In this document: one piece after another, positions 16,807-25,232 of the stretch
Numbering within the stretch: position 1 is the first letter of the stretch
Layout: each line of letters starts with the position of its first letter
Source of the DNA: a virus
IMG/VR virus record: IMGVR_UViG_3300048063_000336
Coordinates: 1-38,448 of that record
Direction: 5' to 3' (one strand)
Length of the DNA: 38,448 bases
Position numbers and translations under genes: made by a program
Notes under the pieces: model-generated
Told to the model about the DNA's origin: nothing
Seen by the model: only the letters and a program-made list of their open reading frames with translations
Databases searched by the model: none

Positions 16807-16859
16807 TTAACTCAGTTCTTAATATTATTAACTGTAAGTATTGCTTTTTCAACTAATCC

Positions 16860-16868
16860 GATAAATAC
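16860..16868 (+). promoter_or_regulatory. Late-type promoter motif GATAAATAC
   Basis: Exact motif 54 nt after the previous gene and 274 nt before the next, giving an unusually long leader. Confidence 0.55.
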
Positions 16869-17142
16869 TATTGTAACAGTTGTGCTGACACCACATTCTT
16901 AACTGTTGCAAACCAATGTTAGAGAGAATAAAGGACTCTTTAACATCTTATGTGAAGGAGAGTAACTTGCTTTTATATCAGAAGTTGGAATTAATTACAT
17001 GAAATATTTGTCGTCAGCAAAGAGGTTTATGTATGCAATCAATGGAGATATTGAATCTTTCACTAGGCTAGCCTTTAACACTAGCCGAGGAATGGAAACA
17101 TTCTTATAATGGTATTATATAATATATAACGGGAGAAAATAC
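16869..17142 (+). promoter_or_regulatory. Long folded 5' leader of fibre gene
   Basis: The gene-free stretch between the two fibre genes holds three stems on the plus strand: AACAGT (16875-16880) with ACTGTT (16902-16907) enclosing TGTG/CACA; a 10-bp stem TGTTAGAGAG (16917-16926) with CTCTTTAACA (16936-16945) containing one G.U and presenting AAGGA in its loop; and GGCTAG (17066-17071) with CTAGCC (17081-17086). A possible 36-codon frame lies between. Predicted transcription begins close to the first stem. Confidence 0.5.
16999..17109 (+). CDS. Possible 36-residue leader peptide
   Basis: ATG to TAA frame inside the leader of the 17143 fibre gene, MKYLSSAKRFMYAINGDIES..., basic N-terminus. 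Its final third runs through the GGCTAG hairpin and it ends 34 nt before the fibre start. The ribosome site is weak (GTTGGAATT). It may be chance; the possibility of translation-dependent control of the hairpin is inference. Confidence 0.25.
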   Translation: MKYLSSAKRFMYAINGDIESFTRLAFNTSRGMETFL

Positions 17143-19596
17143 ATGGCAGCATATGCAATTCAATTCCGTCGCGGTACAACAACAGAACATTCTTCATTCA
17201 CGGGTTTAGCGGGTGAAGTTACTGTTGATACAACTAAGAATACAGTTGTAGTCCACGATGGTTCAACACAAGGTGGACACGCCCTAGCCCTAGAAGGCGC
17301 GGCTCTTTCATCTACAACTGGTTCATTCTCAAGTAATGTAACAGTTGGTGGAACATTAGCCGTTACCTCTACCACAACTATGGGTGGAAACCTAACAATG
17401 ACTGGTCACATTTTGCCAAGTGCAAACGTGACTTACGATTTAGGTTCAACTTCAAAGATGTGGAGAGATGTTTATATTGGCCCAGGTTCATTATACATTA
17501 ACGGTAAAAAAGTTATTGAAGATGACTCAGGTTCAATTAACGTAACAACGGACGCAAACGAAGACCTTAAATTCACTACTAGTGGAACAGGTACTTTAAA
17601 ACTAATTTCTGGTAATGGTATTTCAATTACTGGCGAGATTAACGCAACATCAGGTGATATTCAAATCGGTGACCACATCGATATGAACTCATCATTAATT
17701 AAAGAACTAGCAACTCCGGTTTCTAGTACTGATGCGGCAAACAAAGCCTATGTCGATTCAACATCGGCTTCAGCAGTAACCGGCGGTTCAAACGCAGGTT
17801 CATTTACAACTTTAACAACTTCAGGTAACACTACTATCGGTGGTAACTTGACAGTTTCAGGTACAACAACAACTGTAAACTCAACACAAATCGAACTTGG
17901 TGACAATATTATTGCACTTAACGCCGATGCTACTGGCTCTCCTACACAGAATGCTGGTATTGATGTTGAGCGTGGTGATTCATTAAATGTTCAGTTACTA
18001 TGGGACGAAACAAATGACAAGTGGACAGTAGGTTCAGAAACATTTGTTGCGGCAACATTCGAAGGTGACTTAACTGGTGATGTAACTGGTGCAGTTGATG
18101 GTGTTGTAGGTGGTAACACACCCGCAGCCGTAACTGGTACAGTTATTACTGCAAACACAAACTTTGCTGGTAATTTAACTGGTAATGTAACTGGTACAGT
18201 TTCAAGTCTTTCTAATCATATAATTGATGAAGATGGTATGGGCTCAGACAGTGCTACTCAAGTTCCTACACAACAATCAGTTAAGGCTTATGTTGACGCA
18301 CAAGTGGCAACTAAAGACAACACTGATGAAATTACTGAAGGTTCAACTAATCAGTATTTCACAAATGCAAGAGCAAGAGCGGCAATTTCTGCTACTGGTT
18401 CTTTAGCATATGATAGCGGAACAGGTGTTATGTCATTCACTATGAATGATGAAACAGTCCAAGATATCGTTGGTGCAATGATTACTGGTAATACTGAAAC
18501 AGGTATTGCAGTAACTTATGATGACGCTGATGGTACTTTAGACTTTGTTGTAGCAAGTCAAACTGACGAAAACTTCACAACAGCAGACCACTCTAAACTA
18601 GATGGTATCGAAGCAAATGCGACAGCAGACCAATCTGATGCAGAAATCAGAGCGGCAGTTGAAGCGGCAACGGACTCAAATGTATTCACTGATGCAGACC
18701 ATAGCAAATTAGACGCTATCGAGGCTACAGCGGATGTAACTGATGCTACTAATGTAGCGGCAGCCGGTGCAGTTATGGAATCAGATTCAACTACAGCGGC
18801 AATGTCGTTTGTTATTGATGAAGATAACATGGCTTCAGACAGTGCTACTAAAGTTCCAACTCAACAATCTGTTAAAGCATACACAGATGCACGTGAAACG
18901 GCAATTACAACTGCATATCAATCATATGCAGACCAAGCCGAAGTAGATGCAAAAGCATATGCAGATACAGAAATTGCGGCATTAGTTGACAGTTCGCCAG
19001 CGGCAATGGACACGCTGAACGAATTAGCGGCAGCCTTAGGTGACGATGCTAACTTTAGCACAACAGTTACTAACTCTATTGCTACTAAACTAGCACTAGC
19101 AGGTGGTACAATGTCAGGTGACATCGCAATGGGTGGTAATGATATCACTGGTGGCGGTGACGCAACATTTACTAACTTCAACGGTACGGCGACATATGCA
19201 AAATATGCCGACCTTGCTGAAAGATATGCGGCTGACGCAACATATGAAGAAGGTACAGTAATGGCATTTGGTGGTGAAGCAGAAGTAACTTCAGCACAAG
19301 GTTATGGTTCAACTAAGATTGCAGGTGTAGTTTCTACTAAGCCAGCATTCGCAATGAACGATGCGGCTGGTAACTCAGAAACTCATCCTTTCATCGCTCT
19401 ACAAGGTCGTGTACCATGTAAAGTTGTTGGAACAGTTTCTAAAGGCGACATCCTAGTAGCATCTGATATTTCAGGTACTGCTACAGTATGGACAGAATCA
19501 ACAGTAGACCCACGTATGACAGCATATGTTGGTATTGCTATTGAAGACAAGACTACTGATGGCGAAGGTTATGTTGAAGTGAAAGTAGGTAAGTAA
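17143..19596 (+). CDS. Fibre/tropism-type protein: Mtd-like N-terminus and Peptidase_G2-like C-terminus
   Basis: 817 residues. The N-terminal 50 (AIQFRRGTTTEHSSFTG..GEVTVDTTKNTVVVHDGST) match the N-terminal beta-prism domain pattern of the Bordetella phage tropism determinant Mtd, a common virion-anchoring fold. Repeats follow, including the module GGNLTVSGTTTTVNST..DNIIALNADATG...GIDVERG near 235-290, and paired SATQVPTQQSVKAYVDA segments. The C-terminal domain from about 687, DLAERYAADATYEEGTVMAFGGEAEV, is close to that of the preceding fibre and is Peptidase_G2-like. Likely a trimeric tail or head fibre. GGGAGAA precedes the ATG, and a terminator follows. Confidence 0.75.
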   Translation: MAAYAIQFRRGTTTEHSSFTGLAGEVTVDTTKNTVVVHDGSTQGGHALALEGAALSSTTGSFSSNVTVGGTLAVTSTTTMGGNLTMTGHILPSANVTYDLGSTSKMWRDVYIGPGSLYINGKKVIEDDSGSINVTTDANEDLKFTTSGTGTLKLISGNGISITGEINATSGDIQIGDHIDMNSSLIKELATPVSSTDAANKAYVDSTSASAVTGGSNAGSFTTLTTSGNTTIGGNLTVSGTTTTVNSTQIELGDNIIALNADATGSPTQNAGIDVERGDSLNVQLLWDETNDKWTVGSETFVAATFEGDLTGDVTGAVDGVVGGNTPAAVTGTVITANTNFAGNLTGNVTGTVSSLSNHIIDEDGMGSDSATQVPTQQSVKAYVDAQVATKDNTDEITEGSTNQYFTNARARAAISATGSLAYDSGTGVMSFTMNDETVQDIVGAMITGNTETGIAVTYDDADGTLDFVVASQTDENFTTADHSKLDGIEANATADQSDAEIRAAVEAATDSNVFTDADHSKLDAIEATADVTDATNVAAAGAVMESDSTTAAMSFVIDEDNMASDSATKVPTQQSVKAYTDARETAITTAYQSYADQAEVDAKAYADTEIAALVDSSPAAMDTLNELAAALGDDANFSTTVTNSIATKLALAGGTMSGDIAMGGNDITGGGDATFTNFNGTATYAKYADLAERYAADATYEEGTVMAFGGEAEVTSAQGYGSTKIAGVVSTKPAFAMNDAAGNSETHPFIALQGRVPCKVVGTVSKGDILVASDISGTATVWTESTVDPRMTAYVGIAIEDKTTDGEGYVEVKVGK

Positions 19597-19624
19597 TTAT
19601 CTAGTTTACTGAAAATAAACAACG

Positions 19625-19651
19625 AAAAGGGAACCTTAGGGTTCCCTTTTT
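19625..19651 (+). terminator. Intrinsic terminator
   Basis: AAAAGGGAACC pairs with GGTTCCCTTTT around TTAG, followed by T. Confidence 0.9.
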
Positions 19652-19693
19652 ATTTGGATTAGTTAACAAACATCATAACTATCTATGATATTT

Positions 19694-19701
19694 GATAAAT
19701 A
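19694..19701 (+). promoter_or_regulatory. Late-type promoter motif GATAAATA
   Basis: GATAAATAA, 87 nt before the 98-residue protein gene. Confidence 0.5.
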
Positions 19702-19707
19702 AGTGTG

Positions 19708-19725
19708 TAGGGTTATGAAACTCTA
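19708..19725 (+). promoter_or_regulatory. Predicted 5'-terminal hairpin of late transcript
   Basis: TAGGGTT, ATGA loop, AACTCTA: 7 bp with one G.U, beginning about where a transcript from the 19694 motif should start. A second small hairpin GAGAT/ATCTC lies near 19740-19752. Confidence 0.45.
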
Positions 19726-19787
19726 ACAGAAAAGACTAAGAGATATTATCTCAAAGTTTAAATTAACACTCTTAAAGGAGAAATACA

Positions 19788-20084
19788 ATGGCAGATTCAA
19801 ATACACTAGGTACTCAAGGTAACGGTCTAGGTTCAAAAACTACAATCGTTAAACTAGCACTTACAAACATGACAGCGGCTAACTTAGGCACTATCTATGC
19901 GGCAATGGGCGCATTAGGTCACACAGTTGCTGGTTCAGGTACAGCAGACGGTTCAGCATTCGTGGCTGGTACAACTGACGTATTGTTCATCGCAGTACAA
20001 GGTGGTCCAGATTACACAGCAGACGCTTCAGACGCCCACGGCGTAACTGGTGCGGTTACTACTGTTGAAGCAGTAATTGGCTAA
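19788..20084 (+). CDS. Small probable virion protein, unknown (98 aa)
   Basis: 98 residues rich in Gly, Ala and Thr, MADSNTLGTQGNGLGSKTTIVKLALTN...VLFIAVQGGPDYTADAS...VEAVIG, with a beta-rich hydrophobic pattern and no enzyme motif. It has its own late-type promoter, a strong AAAGGAG ribosome site and a strong terminator, so it is a single-gene unit probably made in large amounts; a decoration or fibre-associated protein is a reasonable guess, but no family is recognised. Confidence 0.65.
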   Translation: MADSNTLGTQGNGLGSKTTIVKLALTNMTAANLGTIYAAMGALGHTVAGSGTADGSAFVAGTTDVLFIAVQGGPDYTADASDAHGVTGAVTTVEAVIG

Positions 20085-20106
20085 TACCTAAACTTTTAAT
20101 TAAGTG

Positions 20107-20135
20107 AAAAAGCCCTCTTTATGAGGGCTTTTTTT
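20107..20135 (+). terminator. Intrinsic terminator
   Basis: AAAAAGCCCTC pairs with GAGGGCTTTTT around a 5-nt loop, then a run of T. Confidence 0.92.
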
Positions 20136-20165
20136 ATGTATAAAGATATCTTTTTTTATATTTTG

Positions 20166-20173
20166 TATAAATA
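20166..20173 (+). promoter_or_regulatory. Late-type promoter motif TATAAATA
   Basis: Exact TATAAATA, 203 nt before the 1551-residue gene. Confidence 0.6.
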
Positions 20174-20178
20174 GATAT

Positions 20179-20203
20179 GTAAGTGATAAAGAAAAACACT
20201 TAC
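20179..20203 (+). promoter_or_regulatory. Predicted 5'-terminal hairpin of fibre mRNA
   Basis: GTAAGTG (20179-20185) and CACTTAC (20197-20203), 7 bp with an A-rich 11-nt loop, starting 6 nt after the late promoter motif and so at or next to the expected mRNA 5' end. Confidence 0.55.
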
Positions 20204-20205
20204 GA

Positions 20206-20279
20206 TGGTTGAGATATCTTCCGACCAATCAGATGCATGAGACTTTTCCGTGCAGTCCATTGAGAATCCTTCCGATGGA
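20206..20279 (+). repeat. Three tandem bulged-A hairpins in fibre-gene leader
   Basis: Three hairpins share the design stem-TGAGA-N(3-4)-TTCCG-stem but have different 4-bp outer stems: TGGT/ACCA (20206-20227), TGCA/TGCA (20234-20254) and CCAT/ATGG (20257-20278, extendable by one pair). In each, TG pairs with CG (U.G and G-C), one A is bulged, and GA pairs with TC. A related fourth hairpin without the bulge, TTCATGGA/TCCGTGGA with loop ATGG, lies at 20321-20340. Confidence 0.65.
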
Positions 20280-20320
20280 TAAAAAATAAAAATAAGTAAA
20301 ATAAACGTTATGTATATTAT

Positions 20321-20340
20321 TTCATGGAATGGTCCGTGGA
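20321..20340 (+). promoter_or_regulatory. Fourth related leader hairpin
   Basis: TTCATGGA pairs with TCCGTGGA over 8 bp (two G.U) around ATGG. It resembles the three upstream hairpins but lacks the bulged A, and sits 36 nt before the fibre start. Confidence 0.5.
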
Positions 20341-20376
20341 GTAATCAATAACAATGGCTAATTATAGGAGATAATA

Positions 20377-23300
20377 ATGGCTGATATTAAAAACTTTGGT
20401 ATCCGTGGTATAGGTGCTGATGTTCAGTTCGGTAAGTCGGGCGGTCGTGTTGTATATGATTCAGGTAATTCCCTGTTCAAAGTAACAACTGATGGTTCTA
20501 CTCTAGGTAACATGAATGTCGCAACTCCAACTGCGAATGACCATGCGGCAAACAAGAGTTATGTTGACTCAGTTGCTTCTGGACTTGATGTTAAACAATC
20601 AGTTCGTGCGGCTTCAACAGCAGACGTAACTCTAAGTGGACCGGGTGCAACAATTGATGGCGTAACTATGTCATCAGGTGACCGTGTTCTACTAAAAAAC
20701 CAGTCCTCAGCGGCTGAAAACGGTATCTATCTATGGAATGGCGCGGCGGCAGCAATGACTCGTGCGACTGATATGGACGGTGCCGCTGAATTTGTTGGCG
20801 CTTTTTTCTTTGTTGAAGAAGGTACAGTAAACTCAGACCAAGGCTTTGTATGTTCTACTGACGGTACAATTACTGTTGATACAACTTCAATCGCCTTTAC
20901 ACAATTCACAGGTACTGGTCAGTTAACAGCAGGCGCAGGCTTATCTAAATCAGGTAACGCAATGTCTGTTAATGTTGACGATACATATGTGAAAATTGAC
21001 GGTAATGACGCTCTAACTGTTAAAGGTACTACGACTACTGGTCAAGTACTTCGTTCAGACGGTTCAGGTGGTGTTGCCTACGGTGCGGTTGACTTAACAT
21101 CCGCAGACGCAGTTACTGGTGCATTAGGACTAGCAAACGGTGGTTTAGGTGTTGACGCATCTGATTCATCTGGTAAAACAACTGCACGTTCAAACTTAGG
21201 TTTGGGCTCAATGGCTACACAGAACTCTGGTTCTGTTGCTATTACAGGTGGTTCAGTAGACCTTTCAGGTGGTACTTTAACTCTAGCAAACGACCAAATC
21301 TCTGGTGACAAAATCTCTGGTGGTACAATTGACTCAGCAAACCTTTCAGGTGGTGCAGGCAAGACTATCTCTGGTTTCGATGTTACTGTTGCATCTGGTA
21401 AAACACTAGACGTTGATGGAACATTTGATGTAGATGGTGCTAACGGTTCAGCAATGGACAACGTAGCAGTTGGTGGCACAACAAGTGCGGCTGGTACATT
21501 TACAACTATGGCTTCTGACTCAGTTGATATTAATGGTGGTGCTATTGATGGCTCGACTATTGGTGCGAATGTGGCAGCGGCAGGTACATTTACTAATGTA
21601 GATGCTACTGGTACAATCAAAACAGATACACTAGATAACTATTCTGGTACAAACATTGCGGTTAATGCTCCAATGGATGTTACTGGTGATGTTGGTGTAA
21701 CTGGTTCAGTTACGGCTACTGTTGCTATGGTTTCAGATACTATTTCTGAAAGAACTGGCGCGGCTGGTGTTACTGTAGACGGCGTTGTATTGAAAGATTC
21801 TGGTGTAACAGCAACTGGAAGTTCAAACTTGACAACTGCAACAATTGGTACTGCTGATATTAATGGCGGTGCAGTAGATGGAACAATCATTGGTGCTAAC
21901 ACATCAGCGGCTGGTACTTTCTCAACAATGACAACAGCGAGTGCGGCAATCACTGGTGGTGCAATTTCAGGTACTTCAATCGACTTGACAGGTCAAACTT
22001 TGACTTTGACAGCGGATTCAGTATCTGGTGATGCAGTACATGGCGGAACAATTTCTAACTTCGCTTCAACTGGTATCGATGATAACGCAACATCAACAGC
22101 ATTGACAATCGATTCAAGTCAAAATGCTACATTTGGTTCAGACCTAACAGTTACTGGTGACTTAACAGTTAACGGTTCTGTAACATCAATCTCTTCAACT
22201 AACACTACTATCGAAGACAACACAATTGTTTTAAACAATGGTGAGTCTGGTGCTGGTGTAACTGAAGGTTCAGCAGGTATTTCTATCGACCGTGGTACAG
22301 CGGATGATGCACTTATCAACTGGAATGAGACAACAGATGAGTTCGAACTAAAAGTTGGTGCTTCATATGGTGACTTAAAAGTTTCAACACTTACAGGTGA
22401 CCTAACTGGTGATTCAACTGGCGCACATAATGGTACAGTTGGTGCAACAACACCGGCAACTGGTGCATTTACAACAATGAGTGCTTCTGGTACTATTACT
22501 GCAAACGGTGGTGTAACTGGTGATGTAACAGGTAATGTTTCTGGTAATGCTGGAACAGTAACTAACGGTGTTTATACAACTGACACTGGAACAGTAACTA
22601 ACACAATGTTAGCAGGTTCAATTGCAAATGGCAAACTATCAAATAGTGCTGTAACAATTGGTTCAACTTCACTTTCACTTGGCGCAACAGCGACAACTCT
22701 TGCTGGATTAACTTCAGTAACGTCTACTGATTTCGTTGGTGATTTGGCTGGTGATGTAACTTCTACAGGTACATCAACATTCGCAACAGTTGATATTAAT
22801 GGTGGTGCTATTGACGGTTCAGTCATTGGTGCAACGACTTCAGCGGCTGGTACTTTCTCAGCGTTGAATTCAGCAAATGCTACTATCACAGGCGGTTCGA
22901 TTTCAGGTGCAAGTCTGACTTCATCAAGCGTTGATATTGATGGTGGTGCGATTGATGCCACAACTATTGGTGGTAACACATCAGCGGCTGGTACATTCAG
23001 TACTTTAAGTACTGCAAGTGCTTCAATCACTGGTGGTACAGCGTCATTGACAACAGCAACAGCGACAAACCTAAACTCAGGCAACGCAACTATTACTGGT
23101 GGTTCAATCACTGGTACTGATGTTGACTTGTCAGGTCAGACCCTAACACTAGGTAATGACTCAGTTTCAGGTAATGCTATCCACGGTGGTACTATTTCTA
23201 GTGCTTCATTGGCTGGTGCCGCTGGTACAACTATATCTGCATATGACATTACTGTCGGTGCGGGTAAAACATTAGACGTTTCTTCAGCAGACGCTCTAAC

Positions 23301-25032
23301 TTTGGCTGATAACCAGATTTCTGGTGATAAAGTCCATAGTGGAACTATCTCTGACTTTGCGTCAACTGGTATTGATGATAATGCAACTTCTACGAAGTTA
23401 ACATTGTCAGACACTACTGCAACATTTGGTGTAAATGGTGACTTCGGTTCTAATACACTAACTGCAGGTGCTTCTACTTTAGCATCATTATCTGTTACAG
23501 GTAATGCTTCAGTAAGTGGTAACCTAACAGTTTCAGGTTCAGTTACAACTACTCTATCTGAAACAGTGAACATTGAAGATAACGAAATCGTTCTTAACTC
23601 AAACGAAACTGGTGCTCCTTCACAGGACGGCGGTGTTGTTATAGAACGTGGTACATCTGACAATGCGGCACTAAAATGGAACGAAACTTCAGACTCTTGG
23701 GAACTTAATGTAGGCGCGGCTAAGGCTGACTTACATGTTAACGACCTAACTGTTTCTGAAATCGCTCTAACAAACGAACTTCCATTATCAATGGGTGGTA
23801 CACATACTGATACTTCAGGTTATGCGGCTGACTCAATTATGACAATGAGTGGTTCTGCAGGAGTTTCTGAACTTGCTAAAGGTTCAAATTCAACTGTACT
23901 TAAAGTTGCGGCAAACGGTACTCTTGGTTACGGTAAAGCAGATTTAACTGCTGACGTAACTGGCACTCTTCCTATAGCGAATGGTGGTACAGGTATCACA
24001 TCAGCAGGTTCTGATAATAAAGTTATGATGTCAGACGGTTCTGCATTAGGTATGGAATATGTACAGCATGTACGTAATTCATCTGGTGTAGTTGCGTTAG
24101 ACGGTTCAGGCGTTACTTCAGGTTCTGGTGAATATGTTGCAATTACTAATGCTACTGGTAAAGTAACATTAACAGCCAAAAATGCGGCTAACTCTGGTGC
24201 TGTAGATATGTATCTACAAGGCCAAGGTGGCGGTGACGTATTTATTGTTGGTCAATCTGGCGAAGCCTTAATTCAAGGTGAAGACGATACAGACCTAACA
24301 GTTGCTGGTGGTGATGCTTCTGGTGGTAATGCTGGTGACCTAATCATCAAAGGTGGTAACGGAACAGGCGGTAACGCTTCAGGTTCAGTTGTCATCAAAG
24401 GTGGTAACGGTGGTTCAGCAGACGGAAATGTTCAGATTTTAGGTGCAGATGACACAGCAATCGCTACTTTTGTAGAGACTGCAAGTGCAACTGACTCTTT
24501 AACTGTAACTAACGGAACTGGCGGTGTAGAACTAGCAATGGCTGGTGGCACAAACGTCAATATGAACCTTGCTCCTAAGGGTTCTGGTCTTGTACTAGCA
24601 CCTTCAGGTTATGATATGTCAGGTGGCGTAGACCATGCTCTAGCGTCTAAAGGATATGTTGATAGTAAGGCAGCAAATGCAGGTGCGGCTGGTACAAGAC
24701 GTGTATCATTCTCTGCTAATGGTTCATCATCATTTACAATCGGCACAATGGCTAACATTTCAGGCAAGACTTACTATGTAAGCCGTGTTACTGCTAAAGT
24801 TACTCAAGCGTTTGTTGGCTGTGATGAGTTAGTCGTTTCTGATGGTACAAATACTCTAATGACTACAACTGACGCTGACCTTTCTGAGGGCGGTTTATAT
24901 ATTGTAGACTTAGGATTTGAAACTGCAACAACAGGTGGTGCAACTATTACTGGTACTTTACAGAATGGCGGCGCATCTGCTTCACCTACAACTGGTGTTG
25001 TGATTGTTACTGTAGAATACAAGCAAATCTAA
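20377..25032 (+). CDS. Giant repetitive fibre-type structural protein (1551 aa)
   Basis: 1551 residues. The N-terminus (IKNFGIRGIGADVQFGKSGG...) may be a virion anchor. Residues about 55-210 form a domain common in phage tail proteins (GLDVKQSVRAAS..VTLSGPG..IDGV...GDRVLLKNQ...NGIYLWNG, then FVEEGTVNSDQGFVC and GAGLSKSGNAMSV). A long array follows, of units like VDINGGAIDGSTIGA..AAGTFT and NLTVSGSVTT, including two copies of the DNxIVLN...IDRGT/IERGT..WNETxDxWEL module shared with the neighbouring fibres. The last 110 residues (RRVSFSANGSSSFTIG...) are a different, non-repetitive tip, without Peptidase_G2. AGGAG precedes the ATG. Long near-identical DNA repeats make internal recombination likely. 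Confidence 0.75.
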   Translation: MADIKNFGIRGIGADVQFGKSGGRVVYDSGNSLFKVTTDGSTLGNMNVATPTANDHAANKSYVDSVASGLDVKQSVRAASTADVTLSGPGATIDGVTMSSGDRVLLKNQSSAAENGIYLWNGAAAAMTRATDMDGAAEFVGAFFFVEEGTVNSDQGFVCSTDGTITVDTTSIAFTQFTGTGQLTAGAGLSKSGNAMSVNVDDTYVKIDGNDALTVKGTTTTGQVLRSDGSGGVAYGAVDLTSADAVTGALGLANGGLGVDASDSSGKTTARSNLGLGSMATQNSGSVAITGGSVDLSGGTLTLANDQISGDKISGGTIDSANLSGGAGKTISGFDVTVASGKTLDVDGTFDVDGANGSAMDNVAVGGTTSAAGTFTTMASDSVDINGGAIDGSTIGANVAAAGTFTNVDATGTIKTDTLDNYSGTNIAVNAPMDVTGDVGVTGSVTATVAMVSDTISERTGAAGVTVDGVVLKDSGVTATGSSNLTTATIGTADINGGAVDGTIIGANTSAAGTFSTMTTASAAITGGAISGTSIDLTGQTLTLTADSVSGDAVHGGTISNFASTGIDDNATSTALTIDSSQNATFGSDLTVTGDLTVNGSVTSISSTNTTIEDNTIVLNNGESGAGVTEGSAGISIDRGTADDALINWNETTDEFELKVGASYGDLKVSTLTGDLTGDSTGAHNGTVGATTPATGAFTTMSASGTITANGGVTGDVTGNVSGNAGTVTNGVYTTDTGTVTNTMLAGSIANGKLSNSAVTIGSTSLSLGATATTLAGLTSVTSTDFVGDLAGDVTSTGTSTFATVDINGGAIDGSVIGATTSAAGTFSALNSANATITGGSISGASLTSSSVDIDGGAIDATTIGGNTSAAGTFSTLSTASASITGGTASLTTATATNLNSGNATITGGSITGTDVDLSGQTLTLGNDSVSGNAIHGGTISSASLAGAAGTTISAYDITVGAGKTLDVSSADALTLADNQISGDKVHSGTISDFASTGIDDNATSTKLTLSDTTATFGVNGDFGSNTLTAGASTLASLSVTGNASVSGNLTVSGSVTTTLSETVNIEDNEIVLNSNETGAPSQDGGVVIERGTSDNAALKWNETSDSWELNVGAAKADLHVNDLTVSEIALTNELPLSMGGTHTDTSGYAADSIMTMSGSAGVSELAKGSNSTVLKVAANGTLGYGKADLTADVTGTLPIANGGTGITSAGSDNKVMMSDGSALGMEYVQHVRNSSGVVALDGSGVTSGSGEYVAITNATGKVTLTAKNAANSGAVDMYLQGQGGGDVFIVGQSGEALIQGEDDTDLTVAGGDASGGNAGDLIIKGGNGTGGNASGSVVIKGGNGGSADGNVQILGADDTAIATFVETASATDSLTVTNGTGGVELAMAGGTNVNMNLAPKGSGLVLAPSGYDMSGGVDHALASKGYVDSKAANAGAAGTRRVSFSANGSSSFTIGTMANISGKTYYVSRVTAKVTQAFVGCDELVVSDGTNTLMTTTDADLSEGGLYIVDLGFETATTGGATITGTLQNGGASASPTTGVVIVTVEYKQI

Positions 25033-25077
25033 TTTGTGAGTAATCTAAGGTAATTATTACCATCATGGTGATAATAG

Positions 25078-25105
25078 AAAGGGGGACTTCGTGTTCCCCT
25101 TTTTT
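25078..25105 (+). terminator. Intrinsic terminator
   Basis: AAAGGGGGAC pairs with GTTCCCCTTT (one G.U) around TTCGT, followed by T. Confidence 0.88.
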
Positions 25106-25148
25106 ACGTCTATAGCCAAAGTGTTAACCGAGTAATATTAGCATATTA

Positions 25149-25157
25149 GATAAATAC
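25149..25157 (+). promoter_or_regulatory. Late-type promoter motif GATAAATAC
   Basis: Exact motif 75 nt before the 283-residue fibre-type gene. Confidence 0.6.
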
Positions 25158-25232
25158 TTACAGAACTAAAATCTTTAACGACAGACTTAATTTATTAGGA
25201 CTGACTTTATAAACGGACGTTGAGGAACGATA

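Noticed and set aside
21078-23663. Several long minus-strand frames inside the giant fibre gene
   Set aside because: Low-complexity Val/Pro/Ser shadows of the repetitive plus-strand gene.
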